From Toxorhynchites rutilus septentrionalis (lineage: Eukaryota; Arthropoda; Insecta; Diptera; Culicidae), in assembly GCF_029784135.1 (NCBI RefSeq), contig NC_073746.1:230529882-230593881 (forward strand): DNA of 64,000 nt, written 5' to 3'. Under the pieces are notes generated by a model. That model saw only the letters and a program-made list of their open reading frames with translations. It did not search any database and was not told the DNA's origin. Both the position numbers and the translations under genes were made by a program. Below, piece after piece: positions 57,846 to 64,000 of the stretch (positions are counted from its first letter, which is position 1; every line of letters starts with the position of its first letter).

Positions 57846-58937
57846 AAAAATTCCGTCAGTGCCCCTAGGCTCAGATCCATCAACATTTTCTATTCAGAAA
57901 CATGTCAAGAACCTGTCAAGCGCGAGAATGTAATTTTTCCAAAGAAAACATGAAAAAGTTGTTGTTTGAAAAACTTTTTCCCTGTAAAAGTACCCATCTT
58001 TGATGTACAGAGGACTTGTTGGAAACTGTACAAGTCATTCTTTAACTAAAATGTTGTGGGTATTATAGTTTTGAAGATATACATTTTTGTAAAAAATCAA
58101 GAATCATTATTTGGCCCTTATCATTATAGTCTTATTCTTTTTTGAATATTTCAAGTATGTAAAGTTGCTTAAAAGACCCATGTGTTTACACATACAACGT
58201 TTCACCGCTATCTAAGATGGTACTGCCAACTCCTAAGACGAGTTGACATGACATTCGTCATTAGTAGTATTTTTTCCAAGAAAACATGAAACTTTTCCCT
58301 GTAAAATTTCCATCTTTCGATGTATGGGTGACTTGCTGGAAATTTTAAGGGCTATCCACATATTTTTTTTGAGAATTTAAAACGTTTTAGTGAAAAATTA
58401 AATTTAAATTTTGAAAATATATTTTTTTTCCGTGTAATTTTCTTCAACAAAATTTTGCCGCGTCAGTCGCCGGTGACTGACAGTATAAAATATGATGATA
58501 AAGGTAGAAATTTATTTATTTTTTTTCGCTCAAATTTTACTGCTTTTGAGAAGAAATATCTTCTTACGATAAGAATCGATGGCCTTAATACGTTCAAAAA
58601 TATCAATCAAGTAAATTTTAATTTTCCAATATTGCACTTCGCATTGCTGTACTACGATATAAGCGCATGGCCTGACGGGAAATTCGCTATAAAACCGCGT
58701 GGAACTCAACGTGTTAAATGACCAATGTTTTACAACATTTCACTGCTATTTGAGATGGTACTGCCAACGAATTTGTATGAAATCCGTCATATTAGTTATG
58801 TTCTTTCTCGATAAAGCTTAAAGACCCATTGATCTTTCAAAAATGTATAATCTAATTTAATAAAATTTAAATACATATCCGAATTCATTCATACCACCTA
58901 CACCATAACCATTAAAACTATATTTTTTCCTTTGCAG
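57846..58937. other. Intron end; degenerate direct repeats
   Basis: Segments with AGATGGTACTGCCAAC (58216 and 58753), and a block with AAGAAAACATGAAA and TTTTCCCTGTAAAA (around 57945 and 58280), are repeated, suggesting decayed duplications. The intron ends in TTTTTTCCTTTGCAG at 58923-58937, a strong acceptor. Confidence 0.55.
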
Positions 58938-60132
58938 AAAAAAATCGCTCCCAATGCCTATAAAACCGGTGGTGCAAGAGAAACGCCGTTGCTCCTCAAC
59001 TGCGTGGATCAAACGACGCAACTCCACAACTCCCCCATTGACGTCAATGCGCAAGCGTTTCAAAAGTCTTCCCTTTGTGGTGCCCCCGAAGGATGGTACA
59101 GATTCGAATATTGTTGTGGATGATATATTCCTCCAGGAGGAAGCTCGACGTAGCAAAGAGAAAACCTCGTCGAAAAGGTCGAAGAACCATTACCACGACG
59201 AAGACGCCACTCAACCTGCGATTGAGAATGACGATAGCAGCCGTAGTTATAGTGACACTAGTGAGGGGAACTCGGGGAATCCTCTAAGACTGCCGCCTCC
59301 ATGCAAATGCCCTTATTTCGGGGAGGGCTGCAGCAAGCAGCAATACGATGGAATTCGGCCAGCCGAGATCAAGATAGTGAAGACGTCTTCAAACTTTAGC
59401 ACAATTTCAAATTTTGAAACACAAATTTATAGTAACATTTCGATTTCTTCACAACCCACACAATCGACCTCTAGTAGTTTATCTACGCTGCCGGCATCGT
59501 CGATGGTTTCTCCAAATAAAAAGTATAACAATCTCAAAAGTGTATCGGTGGTTACGTGGAACTCCCAACGACATCAACGGCGAGGATCCAGCTTCGGTGG
59601 AGCGCGAACATCTCTAATGTTGCCTACGGGCAAACCTAGTGCATCGAACTCCACCTTGCGGCGTTCGGCTACCCTGCGACAACACACGGAGGGTACACCA
59701 TCAATCATCGTGTCCGGCGGAGACATCCGGAGTCCAAGGAAAAACAGCTCATCACCGTGTTTGATACAGCGACACACCACCATCCGGTCACATCACTCGC
59801 GCAACTCCAGCGTCATCTCACGAAACTCGTCGCGTCACGGACGCATCATTCGGCTGGAACAAAAGGCCACCAAGGTGCTCGGCGTAGTATTTTTCACATT
59901 TGTCGTGCTGTGGGCTCCATTTTTTGTGCTGAATCTTTTGCCTAGTCTGTGTCAGGAGTGCGAGGAGAACATTAGCCATTGGGTGTTTGAGTTTGTCACC
60001 TGGCTCGGTTATGCCAGCAGTATGGTTAATCCTATTTTTTATACAATCTTTAACAAAGCATTTAGAGACGCGTTTAAGAAGGTGTTGCTGTGTCGATACG
60101 GTGCAAAACCTTCGTGGCAACCCTGTAGCTAG
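58938..60132 (+). CDS. 5-HT2A: 5-HT2 serotonin receptor, last exon with TM6-TM7
   Basis: The split codon AG+A gives Arg, then KKSLPMPIKPVVQEKRR. About 300 residues complete a third intracellular loop of roughly 450 residues, basic and Ser/Thr-rich (RRGSSFGGARTSLML, SVISRNSSRHGRI), with likely phosphorylation sites. TM6 follows (KVLGVVFFTFVVLWAPFFVL, with the WAPFF aminergic signature), then a short ECL3 with two Cys (SLCQECEENI), TM7 with NPIFY (the NPxxY motif), helix 8 (FNKAFRDAFKKVLLC, with a possible palmitoylated Cys) and the short tail GAKPSWQPCS. The stop is TAG at 60130-60132. 5-HT2 receptors couple through Gq to phospholipase C. No damage is seen. Confidence 0.93.
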
Positions 60133-61890
60133 CAAATCCCTATCGCTCGTTCGATTGCCAGCGAACCAGTATAGGAAACTTTTCTACTGATGACACAGCT
60201 CACTGTATTTTATCAATGAAGAGTAGTTGATAAAAAATTGGAGGTAAATTTGCTCGGATGTGAGAAAAGAATAAATGTTTGTATAATTGGTAGTACTGTT
60301 GGAGGAATTTTAACTGAGCCGAAATCCATGAGCAGTAAATTAATTTACAGGGCCTTTGTGCGAACTGCTGAAAGCACAATAAATCGTTGGACTGAAGCAA
60401 TAACCAAATTGTGAACTGTGGCAAAGGCTCTGCATCTGATTGAACGGATTTATGCGGTAAGTCAAGAATATTAATTGAAAACTTCGCCAGTGTATACGAT
60501 GTTTTATAAATGGGTACAATAATCGATAGAATAATTGGGTGTGACAAAATATAAAACGAATCTGAATAACCGGCTTCATACTGCAACCCAACAATTAAAA
60601 TTTTATTGAAGGGTTTCTCCCATGAGTACGGTTACCCTATAGTAATGTTATGTATCGAACCCATTTCAAGAGTACGGTTCGTACGCTAATGGCCAATTGT
60701 ATACGCCATCGTTCATGCATATTCAATTCGCGCGATGGAAGCTGTAAAATCCCATCCGCCCAAAATCGGTCATCGGGTCTTTATTGTGTATATAGAGGGA
60801 ATCATATGAAAATTATACCAATTACTTCGGTCATTAGCGCTCTCATGGGGAAACACCAATAGATAAAACTAAATACTTGCAATCCTGTTATAGTATGAGA
60901 ATTTATTGAACAATTACCTTCAACAGGAATGTGTTTCTATTGACAATACATTTTTGCGCTGGAATGTTTAGTTATGTTGTGGATTGTGAAATGTTATACT
61001 GACCGGTGCATGCAATAAACAGTTAAAATTTTAGAATGCATTGCGTGTAGGCCAAATTAGTATCAATCATAGCCTTTTTGTTATCATGATAGTCTCATCT
61101 CTTTTCCTAGCAGAACTTCGTATCCGTTCTGTCCCTTTAGTTTATGTTATAAAATTATCCATCTAAACTCATAATCAGTCGGTCGACATCATTCATACCT
61201 TGTGACGACATTAGAAACAGTCACTTGACATCTCTGGACAGTTCAATGATTGCAAATTCTAAAATCACTTTAATTTTGCGAATTCCCTACTGATCCTACC
61301 TCACGCCTCCAACTAGCTGTTATGATGAGAGATTGTTTGGACGAGTGAAACATTTTCCGTATTCAAGCTCCTGGTTTCAACTCCGAGAGTGTGGTCTTGC
61401 CTGTGAACAAGTGAACGGGTGCGAGCGAGTAAGAGTACTAAGCTATCCCGGGGTGGACTAAGGAATGTACCTTCTCTGCATGTTAAGACGTTGTATTGAC
61501 AACTCCAAAACACTTGTGCCATTCGCTCTCACCCGAATAAAGGTAACATCTCTATTAACTAGAGTAAGATCGGGAAGAATACTAATAATGAGATTTCTCA
61601 AGGACAAATTTCGTATTGGATCTGATTTTTGAACGGGCATATGAGCCAGCAGCTGAAGAATGACGGGCAAGAGTGGTCTACCAGCTAGGTTCAACCCGAA
61701 GAGCTATCGCTACACGGAAACAGCACTGCCGAAGAAACGCTGCGCCTACGTGAAGTATCGCGGATCGTTTGAACAAATTCGTGTTCTGGGCTCATTTCAT
61801 CTGCAGTGCTTTAACACGAACACGAACACGAAATATACACGAACGGATGCTCTCGAATACTGAAAATACGTGTTCAGAGTTCGTCGGAAG
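60133..61890. other. 3' UTR and downstream flank of the receptor
   Basis: No coding features. The length of the UTR cannot be fixed from sequence alone. Candidate poly(A) signals AATAAA are at 60270-60275 and 61014-61019. Confidence 0.5.
60270..60275 (+). terminator. Candidate poly(A) signal
   Basis: AATAAA 138 bp after the receptor stop codon, the first on this strand. Use is unproven. Confidence 0.45.
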
Positions 61891-61891
61891 G

Positions 61892-62095
61892 CTTAAGGGA
61901 GGACCTCGGTCTGGAAGATCGAAAAAATCAAATTTATAATTTTTGCATTTTTGGGAAGCTAATGCCCTCATAAATGTTGTCCTAAAAAGAATTTTTCAAT
62001 ATTTGATTTCATTGGAAAGTTACAGCGAAAATTCTGTGATCACAGTAATTTTTATTTTTTAATTTTTATTTTTTGGAGTGAGGGAAAAGTCCATT
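61892..62095. repeat. Repeat end GGGAGGACCTCGGTCTGGAA
   Basis: AAGGGAGGACCTCGGTCTGG at 61892 recurs inverted near 36830 (CCAGACCGAGGTCC), and related forms occur near 49374 and 52476. It is probably the terminus of an unclassified element; the other end was not identified here. Confidence 0.4.
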
Positions 62096-62211
62096 TAAGT
62101 GTGGCTTATTCAAGCCTTTTTTCTTAAATGGGCATATAACCTCTTCTTTTGAAGCATCAACAGATTATATAATTCTAATGACACAACTTACATCTAACAT
62201 CAATATATCTT

Positions 62212-63147
62212 ACTAGCTGATCCGGCAAACTTCGTCCCGCCCGAAATTTGTTTTTTGTTTTCAATACCTTCAAACATTCACGTTTTCTTACTATACGCAA
62301 GTTCATGGGTCCAATCGCAGAACTGTTCATTGATTGATCGACCCCGTTGAATTTACCTTTCACTATAAAATTCCTAGTACTTCTACCGAAACTCATCATT
62401 ATAATATCAGATTATTTTCAGGCACAATTATCGTTGAATATTTATCAACCACTTGCAAATAACATGTTTCTCCGTTAAATAAAAAAAAATATGATAGAAT
62501 AAAGACAGCCCAAAATTGGACAATTCCTTCCTCGAGTTTGCTCTTATCAACACATTCGGCGACATATTTTTATTGGTATAGATAGAAGAAGATATATATA
62601 GAAGATATAGAAGCGTTTCATCAACTGAAAATCCATTTCCACTTTCGAACAAAGATCAATTTCGTTAGCGCAAACATCAAATGGACTATCAACGCTTGTC
62701 ACTAATATTTTTGGTTGAAATATGTGTATTATTTTTCTGGGGCCCCCTCTCCATCCCCGAGGAGGGAAGGGTGTCACTCCATCATAGAAATATTTCTCGT
62801 ACCTAAAAACCCTTACATCCCAAATTTGGCTCGATTTGTTTGATTAGTTCTCGAATTATGCAGAAATTTGTGTTTCATTTCTATGACTCTTAGAAAGGTG
62901 GGAGGTGTGTTGAACCACCTTAGAAATGTTTCTTGCCCCCTAAAACTTTCGCATGCCAAATTTGGCTCCATTTAGTTTTCTAATTATGCAGAAATTTGTC
63001 TTTCGTTTGTATGGCAGCTCTCTCTTAGAAAGGGGGTGAAGTGTCTAACCACCGCAAAAACATTTATTGTACCCTAAAACCTTCACATACCAAATTTGGT
63101 TTCATTTGCTTGATTAATTCTTGAGTTATGCAGAAATTTGTGTTTCA
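62212..63147 (+). repeat. Family D element, copy 3
   Basis: Head TACTAGCTGATCCGGCAAAC, an inner section present also at 985-1240 (inverse), ATCAAATGGACTATCAAC, then three or four tail units with ATGCAGAAATTTGTGTTTCA and CCACC runs. Compared with 28993-29890 it has about 350 bp more between head and tail. Confidence 0.8.
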
Positions 63148-64000
63148 TGCTATAACTCATGCGTTGTACGAGCAATCGTAGCATCGCATTATTGTGAAGA
63201 GCTCGAGGCCGAACGTTGATGTTGATGTTTTCCAAGAGAACGAGACAGTCGATGCGTCCTTGCAAAACATCAGCTATCAGCAAAGTTCTGGCTGTGTCTC
63301 TACGAACCGACAGAGATTCCAAGTCGATCAGCTGACAACGACTCTCGTAACTCGGTAGTCGGAAGGGGTCTGTCCACGGCAAACTACGAAGTGCGTATCT
63401 CACGAATCGTCGTTGAACTGATTCAATTCTTTCGACGTCGTTGTTATAATGAGGAGTCCAAACTGCTGAACCGTATTCTAATACAGAACGAGTTAGAGAG
63501 CAGTAGAGAGATTTAAGACAGTAGATGTCGGTGAAGTTCTTGACAATCCTGAAGATGAACCCCTGAGTTCTGAACGCTTTATTGACCATGAACGAGATGT
63601 GCGGTTTAAATGAGAGTTGCGTGTCCAAAATAACTCCCAGGTCCTTGACTTCGCTGACTCACTCAATTACCGTGTCAAACAAGACATATTTGTACGATAT
63701 GTTCTGTCTCGTGCGCGCAAACGAGATAACAGAACATTTAGCGGGGTTTACATCCATTCGGTTGAGTACACACCAATCGGCAAAAGCATCCAGCTGTCGT
63801 TGAAGGACAGTGACATTCTTCAATTGAGCAGATCCGAAGGTAAATTTTCAAATCAACTGCATATGATAGTCGTGGTCCTTCGATTACCAGATTTACGTCA
63901 TTGAAGTAGATCAGAAAAATTAACGGACCCAGATGGATGCCTTGTGGTATCCCGGACGTAGCATCAAAAAGAGAGGATTGGCAATCACCAATAACGACGG
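63148..64000 (-). pseudogene. Reverse transcriptase fragment with mutated active site
   Basis: Minus-strand reading from the window edge: DATSGIPQGIHLGPLIFLIY, then LSYAVDLKIY, the position of the catalytic YADD box, here with Val for the first Asp. A frameshift follows near 63810 and an in-frame TGA near 63660. The frame then continues through LGVILDTQLSFKPHISFMVN and SVLEYGSAVWTPHYNN to ERIESVQRRFVRYALRSLPW, typical of the C-terminal part of Jockey-clade ORF2. The last ~20 codons of the open frame (to 63083) belong to the adjacent family D repeat. Confidence 0.85.

Larger units (their letters stand above)
62096..64000 (-). mobile_element. Jockey-like non-LTR retrotransposon, interrupted, runs off window
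   Basis: The coding part is 63148-64000. A minus-strand 3' UTR-like piece ending AAAAAAGGCTTGAATAAG lies at about 62096-62211. Between them sits a family D repeat (62212-63147), so I infer that family D inserted into the 3' region of this element. The 5' part lies beyond base 64000. Confidence 0.6.

Noticed and set aside
59574..60135. Minus-strand open frames opposite the last receptor exon
   Set aside because: Antisense shadows of a G+C-richer coding exon; the sense strand has all receptor motifs.

Overview
The window looks like a piece of a large, AT-rich, repeat-choked insect genome, most likely a culicine mosquito (Aedes-like). The evidence is one conserved insect G-protein-coupled receptor gene with very long introns, Tc1/mariner-type elements with the DD37E signature described from mosquitoes, tRNA-derived SINEs with intact target-site duplications, and many MITE and foldback families. 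The species call is an inference.

The only host gene I can support is a serotonin receptor of the 5-HT2 class (best guess: orthologue of Drosophila 5-HT2A) on the + strand. Four exons are present: 34195-34427 (TM3, DRY, TM4), 34525-34874 (ECL2 cysteine, TM5, start of the third intracellular loop), 34934-35152 (loop) and 58938-60132 (loop, TM6, TM7 with NPxxY, C-tail, stop). The splice phases 0, 2 and 2 match across the junctions. The first two introns are 97 and 59 bp and the last is 23.8 kb. I could not find the exon(s) for the N-terminus, TM1 and TM2 in bases 1-34194, so this stretch is probably all or mostly intron and those exons lie upstream of the window.

Almost everything else is transposable-element debris. 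From left to right: a pogo-like terminal fragment (1-328), a small MITE (542-750), a dead DD37E transposase (1949-2900), a three-level nest (GACGTAGG-family repeat interrupted by a mariner, interrupted by a TTAA-flanked element, about 2930-5650), a SINE (9951-10249), a tandem array of GACGTAGG-family units with a mariner in the second unit (10959-13400), repeats carrying histone-type 3' stem-loops (14343-14830), a second SINE (18281-18412), and an internally deleted Gypsy-type LTR retrotransposon (20790-24014). These are followed by a foldback element (24023-25314), a second nest of pogo-like and MITE elements (25791-28992), minisatellite-bearing repeats (28993-29890) and another foldback (30434-31102).

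Inside the 23.8-kb intron lie a DD37D-type Tc1/mariner (36899-38169), a foldback (38632-39631), two histone H2A-derived pseudogene units with 3' stem-loops (39815-41300), and a nearly complete DD37E transposon with perfect 49-bp terminal inverted repeats sitting in the minisatellite family (42476-44640). The intron also holds a TIR element (47052-47872), a 2.1-kb palindrome (49812-51950), a second TTAA element interrupted by a 5'-truncated non-LTR retrotransposon with its target-site duplication (54971-56882), and more dispersed repeats. Downstream of the receptor, a Jockey-like non-LTR element on the - strand runs off the right edge (62096-64000).

No tRNA, rRNA, CRISPR or prokaryotic features were seen. 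No intact transposase or reverse transcriptase remains: every one has stops, frameshifts, deletions or active-site loss. I found no clearly new functional system. The most unusual material is the set of histone-derived dispersed repeats that keep the histone mRNA stem-loop, the 2.1-kb palindrome, and the layered insertions that give a relative time order.
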